Shown piece after piece: positions 10,643-19,614 of a stretch of 64,000 bases of DNA. The stretch lies in contig NZ_MOWR01000001.1 of NCBI RefSeq assembly GCF_001937065.1, positions 186,001 to 250,000 of the forward strand. Reading direction: 5' to 3'. Origin of the DNA: Streptococcus sp. 'caviae'. Lineage in GTDB: Bacteria > Bacillota > Bacilli > Lactobacillales > Streptococcaceae. Position numbers and translations under genes: made by a program. The notes under the pieces are model-generated. The model saw nothing but the letters and a program-made list of their open reading frames with translations. It had not been told where the DNA came from and ran no database searches. The stretch's first letter is position 1. Each line of letters opens with the position of its first letter.

Positions 10643-13066
10643 TTACTGATCAACTTCAATAAAGACCATATCATGCGGTGCCAGCTCTATCTGAAATTCT
10701 AAGCCGTCCTTGCTCCCTTTTTTCTCTTCCCGCGTCAAAGCAGGAATGCATCTAAACTTTAAATAATTAATTTCTTCGCGGCTGAAGTTGTCTTTTAAAC
10801 TCAAGTGATTGGACTCGGTTAAAAAGGAACCGTCTTCAGTCCCGATACGTCTTACCTTAAATTTGTATTCCTTGGAATCTGTCAATGCTTCAAAGTGAAA
10901 CAGATACCTGCTGCTGCCATCATTTTCAAACATAGAAGCAATGGTTGTCTTATTAAATTTTTCCTGATTGGAGTAGTAATAGAGACTGTTGAGATGACAG
11001 TAATGATAGAGCAAGATCATTAGTTTGCTGCGCTTTTGGGTGACAACAATGCCATTTGCCTGATAGAGCAGAGTGTCTCCCAAACTGTTAAAAAAATCAA
11101 AAGCAAAAAAGCTGGGTTTAGCTATTCCCGATTTGGAAATAAGTCCGGCACCGCCAAAAATTTCTTTTTGGTTGACATCAAAGGCAGCAAAGGACATGTC
11201 AGCCAATTGCCAGTAGCCGATTAAATCACAGCTATCTAGCATTGACAGTAGATTTTTTAAAATATAAGGTCCCTTAAAAGCTGAATCATTGATAATGTCA
11301 CGCGCACTGTTAGTGATATTAAATTCCGATACGATAAGCTGTGAACATAAACCTGATTCATCAAGCAGCATCCTGGCCTTTTGCAGACTCAGTTTTAAAA
11401 AATCAGAATTAGCCGAAATAAGCACCTGATTTTGCTGGCTGTTATAACCTTGTTTTAAAGTATCCAAAGGGAAAATACTGAGACTTAAAAAATCAGGTTT
11501 CTCCTGCTGCTGAGACCAGCCGTCAATAAAATGCCAGTAATCTTTGGCTTCCAAATCAAGACTGATACCACTGCCGCCAACCGCTATGTCCGGAATGATA
11601 CTTTGTATCGCCCTTTTCACCTGTGAGAAAAACAGATAATAGCTAGAATTCTCCCGCAGATCAAGCGGACAGCCATCATCAGATAAGATAGCTAAATCAG
11701 TCTGCTTCAAGGTTTCCAGCACATAAGCGTTGGGTTTCCAAATTTCTATTTTCCATGAAGCCAGCTCATCGTAGCCAAATTTACCAAGCAAATGCCTGAA
11801 CAGCGCTTCATAACGCGTTAAGACTGCCTTCATATCCTTATAAGGCAAACTGAACTCCTCCTGACTAACAATCTTAGAGACCGATTCATGAATCTGCTTT
11901 CCCTTAAAACCTAAGTCTAAGAAGGGCGTCAATTTCAAGTCTAAAATATTTTGAATGATTTCATCCACCTTGCTGAAATCAAAATAGTCATCTTTCTGCC
12001 GTAAAATAGTATCGCTAAGCAAGCCCCAGATACGGCCGTAAGAAAAAGAAGTGTAAGTCAGTGTATAGCCGATTTCCTTGACCAGAGAATTTTGCAGGAG
12101 ATCCCCTGCATACCCCAAGTTAATCATCAAGTTTTGCTTATGAAAAGGGATTTTCTTATCCTGACTGATTGTAATGTGCTTAAGGTCAGAATGCAAGGTT
12201 TCCTCTTTCAAATATTCTTGGATGATATCATAATCTTCCAGATTAATCTCTTCTGCCGAGCGTGTGATTCGAAGCTCCTTTTTAGCTTCATAACGGTATT
12301 GACTGGGGGTCATCCCTTGGTACTTTTTGAAAATACGATTAAAGGAATTAATATTAGAAAAACCAGCTGAAAAAGCAATGTCGGTAATACTGTCTTCCGT
12401 TTCTAAGAGGAGCTGGCGCACCTTGGATAAGCGCCGCTTAATGAGATACTCTGAAATGCCAATGCCATTTTGTTCCTTAAAAACACGTGAAAGGTATTGT
12501 TCAGTTATATAGAGCTGGTCGGCCAAATCAGACAGTTTAATATCTTTTTCAAAATTATTGTCAATGTAGAATTTTAAATCCTCAATTTGCCCCTTGATAC
12601 TCTGATTGACATTGCTGCGCAGCTCAATCTGATAATACTGTTCAAGCAGGGTTATCAGGGTAAAGTACTGCTTAAAAATTTTAGAAAAATGACTAGAATC
12701 TTTGAGCGTTTTCAGCAGCAGGAGCTGCTTGAGATTATAAAGCAATTCAGTGTCTGTCGCTCTAGGCTTATTGATGCTGTCACCTTTAAACGCATAAACA
12801 TAGTTGTCATTTTTATTTTTGACAAAATAATCCAGCGTAAAATAAAAAACCTTGCCCTTATTTTTGACCGTTAACTCATACTTTTCAGCCTTGGACAAAA
12901 TATAAAAATCATCCCTCTTCAGCGTCAAGGTCTGCTCCTGGTTTTTCAAAGCAGCTTCTCCAAGCAGGACATAAACGATATGAATTCTGGAATCAAAATA
13001 TTGAATGGTTTCTTTATGGTTCATCGTTTTAATTTTTATATTATCCCATGGATTTGAAAAATTCAT
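10643..13066 (-). CDS. AraC-family regulator with C-terminal GH39-like sensor domain
   Basis: 807 residues in three parts. An N-terminal cupin-like sensor spans about 20-100. A two-helix-turn-helix AraC DNA-binding domain spans 161-260 (LADQLYITEQYLSRVFKEQN, then ITDIAFSAGFSNINSFNRIF). A TIM-barrel region resembling GH39 beta-xylosidases spans about 300-800. The nucleophile-like Glu appears in SEFN (579-582). The acid/base motif, usually WNEPN, reads WKPN (442-445), so the catalytic Glu is missing and the domain is probably a sugar sensor, not an enzyme. It lies upstream of the transporter and is the obvious regulator of the locus. RBS GAGGAGG lies upstream of the ATG. Confidence 0.9.
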   Translation of the reverse strand: MNFSNPWDNIKIKTMNHKETIQYFDSRIHIVYVLLGEAALKNQEQTLTLKRDDFYILSKAEKYELTVKNKGKVFYFTLDYFVKNKNDNYVYAFKGDSINKPRATDTELLYNLKQLLLLKTLKDSSHFSKIFKQYFTLITLLEQYYQIELRSNVNQSIKGQIEDLKFYIDNNFEKDIKLSDLADQLYITEQYLSRVFKEQNGIGISEYLIKRRLSKVRQLLLETEDSITDIAFSAGFSNINSFNRIFKKYQGMTPSQYRYEAKKELRITRSAEEINLEDYDIIQEYLKEETLHSDLKHITISQDKKIPFHKQNLMINLGYAGDLLQNSLVKEIGYTLTYTSFSYGRIWGLLSDTILRQKDDYFDFSKVDEIIQNILDLKLTPFLDLGFKGKQIHESVSKIVSQEEFSLPYKDMKAVLTRYEALFRHLLGKFGYDELASWKIEIWKPNAYVLETLKQTDLAILSDDGCPLDLRENSSYYLFFSQVKRAIQSIIPDIAVGGSGISLDLEAKDYWHFIDGWSQQQEKPDFLSLSIFPLDTLKQGYNSQQNQVLISANSDFLKLSLQKARMLLDESGLCSQLIVSEFNITNSARDIINDSAFKGPYILKNLLSMLDSCDLIGYWQLADMSFAAFDVNQKEIFGGAGLISKSGIAKPSFFAFDFFNSLGDTLLYQANGIVVTQKRSKLMILLYHYCHLNSLYYYSNQEKFNKTTIASMFENDGSSRYLFHFEALTDSKEYKFKVRRIGTEDGSFLTESNHLSLKDNFSREEINYLKFRCIPALTREEKKGSKDGLEFQIELAPHDMVFIEVDQ

Positions 13067-13109
13067 GTTTCCTCCTCATTTCTGAATGCGTTTTCTCTAT
13101 GATTAATTT

Positions 13110-13118
13110 ATTATAGCA
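13110..13118 (-). promoter_or_regulatory. Extended -10 of the AraC regulator gene
   Basis: TGCTATAAT on the minus strand, about 45 nt upstream of the regulator ATG, with only a weak TAGTAT at -35 (17 bp). Confidence 0.45.
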
Positions 13119-13216
13119 TTTTCCCGTTTGAAATACTAAAAAATACCTTGAAGTTTAAAACTATTTTGCAATCAGCCACTGTGCCTAAACCGCCATTTCT
13201 ATTAAGGAGCAAAACA

Positions 13217-13247
13217 AAACCCAACAGTCTCGAGCACTGCTGGGTTT
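13217..13247 (-). terminator. Terminator downstream of rpmH
   Basis: Stem AAACCCAACAG / CTGCTGGGTTT, 9-nt loop, then TGTTTTG on the minus strand. It lies about 85 nt beyond the rpmH stop. Confidence 0.8.
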
Positions 13248-13267
13248 GCTTTATTTGTCAAATATGA

Positions 13268-13332
13268 TTTTAGTTTAGATAAAACTGTTTTTAAACAGCT
13301 TTGCAAAGCTGCAAACAGTTTTAGAACTAAAA
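13268..13332 (-). repeat. Long imperfect hairpin abutting the rpmH stop codon
   Basis: Arms TTTTAGTT and TAAAACTGTTT on one side pair with AAACAGTTTTA and AACTAAAA on the other, with CAGCTTT/AAAGCTG inside. The 65-nt structure starts at the base after the rpmH stop. No T run follows, so mRNA protection or processing is as likely as termination. Confidence 0.6.
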
Positions 13333-13467
13333 TTAAGCAGACAAGACTTTACGTCCCTTGCGGCGGCGTGCTGCTAAAACACGGCGGCCATTTTTAGTTG
13401 ACATGCGGTGACGGAATCCGTGCTTGCGCTGACGACGGATTTTACTTGGTTGAAAAGTACGTTTCAC
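13333..13467 (-). CDS. rpmH: 50S ribosomal protein L34
   Basis: 44-residue, very basic protein: [19 protein letters not shown], then [20 protein letters not shown] near the end, the complete L34 pattern. The start is GTG at 13465-13467, preceded by GAGGAGG, and agrees with the family N-terminus (MKRTFQPS). In many bacteria rpmH is next to rnpA; here it is about 2.2 kb from rnpA, with jag and yidC between them. Confidence 0.97.
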   Translation of the reverse strand: MKRTFQPSKIRRQRKHGFRHRMSTKNGRRVLAARRRKGRKVLSA

Positions 13468-13542
13468 GCTGAATACCTCCTCATAGATTTTCGTATTCGT
13501 TTAGCCGGCTATTATGTGATCAGTTACTAAACATACTAGACT

Positions 13543-13571
13543 ATTTTATAACAAAGCACGTACAGTGTCAA
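13543..13571 (-). promoter_or_regulatory. rpmH promoter
   Basis: Minus strand TTGACA (13566-13571), 17-bp spacer, TAAAAT (13543-13548); 75 nt of leader before the GTG. Near-consensus, fitting a highly expressed ribosomal gene. Confidence 0.8.
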
Positions 13572-13783
13572 GATTTATTTTTCTTGGACATGTGTCTCAG
13601 TTTTTAAGAAAGCTGAAAAATCCTATAATCATGTCAGAACAGCCAGTACTGTTACTGAAAAAGACTGAAAGCAGCCCTTGCCCTGAGGGAGGCAAATCTG
13701 TAAAGAGGGACTGCACCAGTCATCATTTAGGATGTTTCACAATATGCTGTAAGAAGAAAGTAGCTCATGACGGCATTAAAACA
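13572..13783. other. Gene-free stretch between rpmH promoter and jag terminator
   Basis: No convincing gene or structure. An 86-codon open frame on the plus strand lacks a ribosome binding site and runs through the jag terminator, so it is not accepted. Confidence 0.6.
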
Positions 13784-13810
13784 GGGACTGGAGGTCTTTT
13801 ATCCAGTCCC
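13784..13810 (-). terminator. Terminator of the rnpA-yidC-jag operon
   Basis: Stem GGGACTGGA / TCCAGTCCC with a 9-nt loop, followed by TGTTTTAAT on the minus strand, about 40 nt past the jag stop. Confidence 0.75.
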
Positions 13811-13848
13811 ATATCTAGTAATTGAGATTTTAGCTATCGCTAAATGCC

Positions 13849-14844
13849 TTAGTCTTTCAAGGCTACTACTACATAGCGATTAGGATCGTTGCCTTCAGAA
13901 TAGCTTTCGACGCCTTCAATCCCTGTAATGGTCTTGTGGACAACCTTGCGTTCACTGTTGCTCATCGGATCCATTTGGTAAGCTTTTCCTGAATCTAAGA
14001 CACGGTTGGCAATCTTATGGGCAAAGTCAATCAAGGTTTCTGTCCGATGCTCCATGTAATCGTGGACATTTAAAGACACCGCAAAATGTTTTGAATAATG
14101 GTCATGAAGAAAATTCTGAGCCAGTAATTGCAGAGATTTTAAGACCTTACCATGATAGCCAATCACGCGCCCTGCTTCCGGTGTTTCAATCTGAAGATTG
14201 ATTTGACGGCGGTTATTGGTCATCTCAATGCTTGCTTCCACATCCATCTCATAGATAATATTCTGAACATACTGCAAAACAGCTGCTCCGGCCTGAGCAA
14301 TATCAGCACCGCTGTCAACCTCGTCAAATTCATGAGCAACGAATTCCTCAAAGCTTTGATCCGCTTTGGCCTTAGGTGTGTCAGCCTGCTTAGCAGCTGC
14401 TTCAGGCTGAGTGTCAGAGCTCTTTAAATTTTTCTGGCTTCCGGCTGACGGATCTTTTGTCAGGACTTCCTGCGGCGAAATATTTCCTTCTGCAAGCTGC
14501 TCTTTGAGCCCTTCATCCAAAGGCTGACCATCTTCTTTTTCTATCTCTTTGATTGCCTTGGAGAGCTTATTTAGGGCTACCGTATCCTCAACACTGCTGG
14601 AAACAGGGGCGTTTTGCTTATTGACAGCCTCAGGTACGCCGCGGACGGCTTTCTGATCTGCTTTGTGAGCTGTTTTTTCACTAATCCCTTCAATTTCAAC
14701 ACGGGCTAATTTTTTGCCAAAGCCTAAAAAGCCCTTTTTTTCTCGCGAGATGACTCGGATATGAGCCTTCATACGGGAAATCCCCATTTGTTGCAAACCA
14801 TTTTCAATAGCTTCTTCAACAGTTTTTCCTGTGAACAATACCAT
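13849..14844 (-). CDS. khpB: RNA-binding protein KhpB/Jag
   Basis: 331 residues with the three Jag parts. The Jag-N domain is 1-55 (VLFTGKTVEEAIENGLQQMG, EKKGFLGFGKK). A long acidic, low-complexity linker spans about 60-180. A KH domain follows (ETPEAGRVIGYHGKVLKSL), then a C-terminal R3H domain (NSERKVVHKTITGI, with YSEGNDPNRYVVV at the end). KhpB binds RNA with KhpA and influences cell elongation and division in streptococci. It follows yidC by 12 nt in the conserved rnpA-yidC-jag order. The linker is variable in the family, so its composition is not unusual. Confidence 0.95.
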   Translation of the reverse strand: MVLFTGKTVEEAIENGLQQMGISRMKAHIRVISREKKGFLGFGKKLARVEIEGISEKTAHKADQKAVRGVPEAVNKQNAPVSSSVEDTVALNKLSKAIKEIEKEDGQPLDEGLKEQLAEGNISPQEVLTKDPSAGSQKNLKSSDTQPEAAAKQADTPKAKADQSFEEFVAHEFDEVDSGADIAQAGAAVLQYVQNIIYEMDVEASIEMTNNRRQINLQIETPEAGRVIGYHGKVLKSLQLLAQNFLHDHYSKHFAVSLNVHDYMEHRTETLIDFAHKIANRVLDSGKAYQMDPMSNSERKVVHKTITGIEGVESYSEGNDPNRYVVVALKD

Positions 14845-14856
14845 GATTTGTTCTCC

Positions 14857-15672
14857 TTATCTTCTCTTCTTCTGTGCTTTTTTCTTAGCACGTCTTTTCC
14901 TGACTTCCAGCTCACGCGCTTCTCTTTCAAGGCGCTCGCGCTCTGCAATAATCTTAAACGGATTATTTAAGAGGAGAATCTGGAAGACCTGATAGGCATT
15001 GGAGATTACCCAGTAGAGAGCAACCCCGCTCGCCAGATTAAATCCAACCAGCAGAATGAAAATCGGCAAAATAATGTTCATTGCCACCATCACGCCGCTT
15101 CGCTCCTTAGCCGCCTTATTGGTCAGCCAGGATGACAGGAAGGTGAACGCTGCTGCCAAAACCGGCAGGATAAAATAAGGATCCTTATCGCCAATATCCA
15201 TCCAGAGAAAAGAGCCTGTTTTTAAAAATTCAACACGGGTCAAGGCCTGATAAAGCGCCCAGAGCACCGGCATTTGGATAAGCAGAGGAAAAAGGCTGGC
15301 ATAAGGATTGACACCGTATTCTTTATAGAGTTTTTGACTCTCCTCAGCTAACAGCATCCGGCTTTCTCTGTCTTTGCCCGGGTATTTGGCTTGCAGGGCT
15401 TTCAATTCAGGCTGAATTTCCTGCATTTTCTGTCCGGATTTCAGCTGCATATTGAACAGGGGCAAAAGGACTGTCCTAATCAAAATCGTAAAGATAATGA
15501 TCCCAATGCCGATACGGCCGTTAACAGAGAAAAAGCGAATAATTTCTGCAAAGAAATAAACAAATTTCTCCCAAGCCCCTTCTGACTGATGACTTACCTG
15601 GCTGCGGCCGCACGCTGACAAAAATAAAAGCGCAACAGATGCCAAGCCCATTACTTTATATTTCTTTTTCAC
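14857..15672 (-). CDS. yidC: Membrane protein insertase YidC (lipoprotein form)
   Basis: 271 residues. A lipoprotein signal (LFLSAC, Cys21 lipidated) is followed by five membrane segments and a strongly basic C-terminal tail ([14 protein letters not shown]). This is the Gram-positive YidC1 layout. A hydrophilic-groove Arg is seen in [20 protein letters not shown]. It inserts membrane proteins with or without SecYEG. The start overlaps the 3' end of rnpA by 17 nt and jag follows, so the three genes are co-transcribed. Streptococci usually have a second yidC copy elsewhere; none is in this window. Confidence 0.95.
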   Translation of the reverse strand: MKKKYKVMGLASVALLFLSACGRSQVSHQSEGAWEKFVYFFAEIIRFFSVNGRIGIGIIIFTILIRTVLLPLFNMQLKSGQKMQEIQPELKALQAKYPGKDRESRMLLAEESQKLYKEYGVNPYASLFPLLIQMPVLWALYQALTRVEFLKTGSFLWMDIGDKDPYFILPVLAAAFTFLSSWLTNKAAKERSGVMVAMNIILPIFILLVGFNLASGVALYWVISNAYQVFQILLLNNPFKIIAERERLEREARELEVRKRRAKKKAQKKRR

Positions 15673-16015
15673 TGCTAATTCCTTCCTGATACAATTTAGC
15701 CAGTTTTAAAACATGGATTAAATTCTTTTTAAGCGCCTGATAGTCAAGTTCTTCAGTCCCTTTTCTGGCAATAATGACAAAATCCTGCGGCTGCAAATCG
15801 GGGCTTAATTCCATAAGAATATGGCGCAATTTTCGTTTAATGGCATTTCTAGTGACAGCATTTCCCAACTTTTTCCCAACCGAAAGCCCCGCACGATAGT
15901 GACTTTGATCTTTTTTTAAACTGTAGACAACAAACTTCCGATTGGCAATGCTGTGCCCTTCAGTAAAAATAGCCTGAAAATCTTTATCACTCTTAACGCG
16001 ATAGCTTTTTTTCAA
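15656..16015 (-). CDS. rnpA: Ribonuclease P protein component
   Basis: 119-residue basic protein that binds the RNase P RNA and helps mature tRNA 5' ends. The family RNR motif is complete ([16 protein letters not shown], residues 51-66) and the N-terminus ([16 protein letters not shown]) is typical. First gene of the rnpA-yidC-jag operon. argH lies 93 nt upstream on the same strand, so the promoter should be in 16016-16108, but I see no clear consensus there. Confidence 0.97.
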   Translation of the reverse strand: MKKSYRVKSDKDFQAIFTEGHSIANRKFVVYSLKKDQSHYRAGLSVGKKLGNAVTRNAIKRKLRHILMELSPDLQPQDFVIIARKGTEELDYQALKKNLIHVLKLAKLYQEGISSEKEI

Positions 16016-16108
16016 AACATGACTCCAATTAATTCAAAGTATTCTTATTATATCATAAAATGAAAAAAAGCCAAAAATCTCATTAATTTTTGGTTTCTTT
16101 CCTATTTC

Positions 16109-17485
16109 TTAAAAGGCTTTTTTAGCCTCTTCTATCTGCCATTTGACTTGATCAAAGCCGGTACCGCCCAGTGAATTTCTGCGTTCCACAGCTGTCTTAG
16201 ACTGAAGAGCCGTGTAGATGTCTTCTTTGATGAGGTCTGAAATTTCCTGATAGCGCTCAAAGGGAACATCCTGCAAGTAGTGCCCGTTCTTGGTGCATTC
16301 CAAGACCAGCTTACCAACGATTTCATGAGCCTGTCTAAATGGCACACCTTTAACCGCTAAATAGTCAGCCAGTTCAGTCGCATTTGAAAAATCTTTTTCT
16401 GTAGACTCAGCCATATGACTATCATTGACTGTCATCGTCTTCAGCATGCCCGCTAAAATATCGATGGCAACGGTAATCGTTTCTGCTGTGTCAAACATCC
16501 CCTCCTTATCTTCCTGCAGATCCTTATTGTAGGCAAGAGGAAGAGATTTCATGACTGTTAAAAGGCCGAAAAGATTGCCAAAGACACGGCCGGATTTACC
16601 GCGAATCAGTTCCGCCATATCGGGATTTTTCTTTTGCGGCATGATAGAAGAACCGGTAGAAAACGTATCAGATAAGGTCACAAATTGATACTCATTGCTG
16701 CACCAATTAATGATTTCCTCACAGATACGGCTCATGTGCATCATGAGAATGCTGGCATTGGACAGAAATTCTAAAATAAAGTCACGGTCAGACACCGCAT
16801 CCAAAGAATTACTGTAAGGCTTGGCAAAACCCATCAAATCAGCTGTCATCTTCCGATCAATCGGAAAAGTTGTTCCTGCAAGAGCAGCCGCACCGAGCGG
16901 TGAGATATCCGTATGCTGCTCATTAAAGGCGAAGCGCTCACTGTCGCGCGTAAACATATTGTAATAAGCCATCAAGTGGTGGCCAAAAGAAATCGGCTGG
17001 GCATGCTGAAGGTGCGTGTAGCCTGGCATGATTGTATAGACATGCTTTTCGGCCAGAGTGAGCAAAGTGTGCCGCAGATTGCCCAATTTTTCCAGCACTT
17101 CAGCCAGTTTAGCCTTTAGGTAAAGGTGCATGTCTGTTGCTACTTGGTCATTTCTTGAACGTGCAGTATGAAGTTTTCCCGCTGTCGGACCGATTTTCTC
17201 TGTCAGCAGCGTTTCAATATTCATGTGAATATCTTCATTTGAAACATCAAAAACCAGCTGCCCTGCCTGATATTCTTGCAGCAGTTCTGCTAAACCTTCC
17301 TTGATTTTATCAGCATCTGCCTGCGGAATAATCCCCGTTTTTCCCAGCATCTCCACATGAGCTAAGGAACCTTTAATATCAAACTCGGCCATCTTTTGGT
17401 CGAAGGTAATGCTGGCACCAAACTCTTCTACCCACTTCTCCAGTCCTGCTTCAAAGCGGCCGCCCCAAAGTTTTTTTTCTGTCAT
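16109..17485 (-). CDS. argH: Argininosuccinate lyase
   Basis: Last step of arginine synthesis, argininosuccinate to arginine and fumarate. The superfamily signature [11 protein letters not shown] is present, along with [12 protein letters not shown] and the [13 protein letters not shown] segment [16 protein letters not shown]. The frame is open to 17509, but the ATG at 17485 ([11 protein letters not shown]) is chosen because it fits the family N-terminus and has AGAGG 8 nt upstream; this gives 458 residues, the usual size. It follows argG on the same strand with a 254-nt gap. Confidence 0.97.
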   Translation of the reverse strand: MTEKKLWGGRFEAGLEKWVEEFGASITFDQKMAEFDIKGSLAHVEMLGKTGIIPQADADKIKEGLAELLQEYQAGQLVFDVSNEDIHMNIETLLTEKIGPTAGKLHTARSRNDQVATDMHLYLKAKLAEVLEKLGNLRHTLLTLAEKHVYTIMPGYTHLQHAQPISFGHHLMAYYNMFTRDSERFAFNEQHTDISPLGAAALAGTTFPIDRKMTADLMGFAKPYSNSLDAVSDRDFILEFLSNASILMMHMSRICEEIINWCSNEYQFVTLSDTFSTGSSIMPQKKNPDMAELIRGKSGRVFGNLFGLLTVMKSLPLAYNKDLQEDKEGMFDTAETITVAIDILAGMLKTMTVNDSHMAESTEKDFSNATELADYLAVKGVPFRQAHEIVGKLVLECTKNGHYLQDVPFERYQEISDLIKEDIYTALQSKTAVERRNSLGGTGFDQVKWQIEEAKKAF

Positions 17486-17518
17486 TTTATATCCTCTTTT
17501 TATTTTCATTATAGAAAA

Positions 17519-17536
17519 GGGCTAGAAAACTAGCCC
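17519..17536 (-). terminator. Hairpin between argG and argH
   Basis: GGGCTAG-AAAA-CTAGCCC, followed on the minus strand by TTTTCT. It is a short terminator-like stem 33 nt before the argH start and could reduce read-through from argG. The rest of the gap (17537-17739) shows no gene. Confidence 0.5.
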
Positions 17537-17739
17537 CCCATGAGTGTCACTGCACTTGTCTTTCTTAAATCTTGCCTCTCTCGCGGACAAGTTTATTTAA
17601 GCTCGGTGTAACTCTCTGTTTACACTTACGAGTGGTTAGAAAAGAGTTTCAGATGGAGATCACTGTGTCCTTTTATCTGATAATCTTTTCATAACCATTG
17701 CCTGCCGGTTTGTCATGATGTTTTATCATTCAAACCCTT

Positions 17740-18939
17740 TTATTGCTTGTTTTGATTGGCCACTTCGGCATTCACTTTCGTTGGCAGACCCCAAAGTTTA
17801 ATGAAACCAACCGCTGCATCCTGATCAAAGGTATCAGCAGATGTGTAGGTTGCCAAGTTTTCATCATAGAGTGAATTTGGTGACTTCCGGGCAACGACCT
17901 TGGCTGAACCCTTGTAAAGTTTAACTTTGGCCGTTCCATTAACGGCTTTTTGCGTTTCATTGATATAAGCAATAATCGCCTCTGTCGCCGGATTAAACCA
18001 AAGAGCATTGTAAATGAGATTTGACAGTTCATTTTCAAGAATTGGTTTAAAGTGAGACACCTCGCGCACCAAGGTCAAATCTTCAATTTCCTTATGAGCC
18101 GTCAGCAGGGTAACCGCTCCGGGGCATTCATAAATTTCACGCGATTTGATACCAACAAGTCTGTTTTCCACATGGTCAATCCGTCCGACACCGTGTTTAC
18201 CGGCAATGACATTCAGCTTTTGAATCAAATCAGCCAGCTTCATTTCTGTGCCGTCAAGTGCAACGGGTTTCCCAGCCTTAAATTCAATTTCCACATATTC
18301 CGGTGTATCGGGAGCCTCCTCAACAGAACTTGTAATACCAAAGGCATCTTCCGGAGCTTCATTCCACGGATTTTCAAGGACTCCGCACTCATTGGCACGG
18401 CCCCAAAGATTTTGGTCTACTGAGTAAGGATTGTCAAGGTCCGCCGGAACAGGAACACCGTTTTCCTTAGCATAATTAATTTCCTCTTCACGTGACCATT
18501 TCCACTCACGAACCGGAGCGATAACCTTTAATTTAGGGTCTAAAGCAGCAATAGCCACTTCAAAACGAACCTGGTCATTTCCCTTGCCGGTACAGCCGTG
18601 AGCAATTGTCGTTGCTCCTGTCTTGTGAGCAATTTCAACTAATTTTTTAGAAATAATCGGACGGCTGAGCGCTGAAACTAACGGATATTTTTGTTCATAA
18701 TAGGCATGCGCCTGCAGAGCTGGAAGAACGTATTCTTCGGCAAATTCATCTTTAACATCAAGGACGTAAGACTCAACAGCCCCAACTTTCAAAGCTTTCT
18801 CATGGATAAAATCTAAGTCTTTTCCTTCACCGACGTCCATGCAAACAGCAACAACATCATAATCTTTTTTGAGCCAAGTAATGGCAACTGAGGTATCAAG
18901 ACCGCCTGAATAGGCTAAAATAACTTTTTCTTTCGACAT
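17740..18939 (-). CDS. argG: Argininosuccinate synthase
   Basis: 399 residues. It joins citrulline and aspartate using ATP. The N-type ATP pyrophosphatase loop is [11 protein letters not shown] (residues 9-19), and [18 protein letters not shown] carries the aspartate/citrulline-binding residues of the family. Start ATG 18939 is 28 nt from a promoter region with two ArgR-type boxes. No other arginine genes are in the window, so citrulline would come from elsewhere in the genome or from uptake. Full length. Confidence 0.97.
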   Translation of the reverse strand: MSKEKVILAYSGGLDTSVAITWLKKDYDVVAVCMDVGEGKDLDFIHEKALKVGAVESYVLDVKDEFAEEYVLPALQAHAYYEQKYPLVSALSRPIISKKLVEIAHKTGATTIAHGCTGKGNDQVRFEVAIAALDPKLKVIAPVREWKWSREEEINYAKENGVPVPADLDNPYSVDQNLWGRANECGVLENPWNEAPEDAFGITSSVEEAPDTPEYVEIEFKAGKPVALDGTEMKLADLIQKLNVIAGKHGVGRIDHVENRLVGIKSREIYECPGAVTLLTAHKEIEDLTLVREVSHFKPILENELSNLIYNALWFNPATEAIIAYINETQKAVNGTAKVKLYKGSAKVVARKSPNSLYDENLATYTSADTFDQDAAVGFIKLWGLPTKVNAEVANQNKQ

Positions 18940-18967
18940 AAAATAAACTCTTTTCTATTTTGAATTT

Positions 18968-19022
18968 TGATTAATTATTCAAAGAATGATTTTATTATAT
19001 TGTATATTTATTCAAAAGTCAA
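18968..19022 (-). promoter_or_regulatory. argG promoter with two ARG boxes
   Basis: Minus strand TTGACT (19017-19022), 17-bp spacer, TATAAT (18994-18999). TGAATAAATATACA (19001-19014) fills the spacer and TGAATAATTAATCA (18968-18981) lies just downstream of the -10. Each differs by one base from TGAATNNNNATTCA, the ArgR/AhrC box. Confidence 0.8.
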
Positions 19023-19126
19023 GTATATTTTCAAAAAATATTTATTTTTATGTATTTTTTTGCTGATTTAATCTCAAAACAAGAAACCCAGCCAGAAAAT
19101 TAATGTGCCATCATAAAGAAAAAAGA

Positions 19127-19590
19127 TTGGAACGTCTTGTTCCAATCTCAGGTTGTAGACAAACTCTATAGTTAGCATTTCACAAGCATACACATCTTAG
19201 GATAATATTAATTCACAATCTATAAGAAAAATAGGCGAATTGAACGAGCCTGACCCTGATACTTTCCGCTGTAGCAAAAACGCCAGAAATCACTTATTTC
19301 TGGCGTTCGGAGATTTTGAGACTTGGGCTCAAAATCTTAATTGAACACAGGCTGCGGATTGTATCTTGAACTTAGGTATGAAATTCCAAAGGAAGTTGCT
19401 GCGACGATTGCCGTTAGAAATCGATACTATTTCTAACGGCAATCTAATGCAAAACCTAGTCAAAAGCTATAGCGTTGGCGTTTGGTTTTGCCGTCCGTGC
19501 TACCTAAGGAAAGTATCATAACACAATAGTTTTTTTGATAAAAATTGACTTTTTCTTCAGTCTGAGGTTGGAACGTCTTGTTCCAATCTC
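19127..19590. repeat. Repeat family 1, copy A, flanked by a duplicated terminator hairpin
   Basis: The element 19150-19567 shares long blocks with 29376-30074 and 52438-52727. They are AGGTTGTAGACAAACTC at the left, GATACTTTCCGCTG, GATTTTGAGACTTGGGCTC, GGTATGAAATTCCAAAGG, GGAAAGTATCATAAC, and TTCAGTCTGA at the right. Its flanks are a 23-nt direct duplication (19127-19149 and 19568-19590) containing the hairpin GGAACgtcttGTTCC. The duplicate far from the 19615 gene keeps the T run; the near one does not. Internal hairpins include CGCCAGAAAT/ATTTCTGGCG and TGCCGTTAGAAAT/ATTTCTAACGGCA. No coding frame is seen. Confidence 0.85.
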
Positions 19591-19614
19591 TTTTCACAGT
19601 TATAATCAATTCTC

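Noticed and set aside
13494..13501. Cin-box look-alike AACGAATA near rpmH
   Set aside because: Lies in the transcribed leader downstream of a strong sigma-A promoter and lacks the T-rich upstream tract.
13565..13825. 86-codon plus-strand frame between rpmH and jag
   Set aside because: No ribosome binding site, starts inside the rpmH -35 region and ends inside the jag terminator hairpin.
19150..19567. Repeat family 1 as a CRISPR array or an insertion sequence
   Set aside because: No regular repeat-spacer pattern and no transposase frame; the hairpins are of different sequences.
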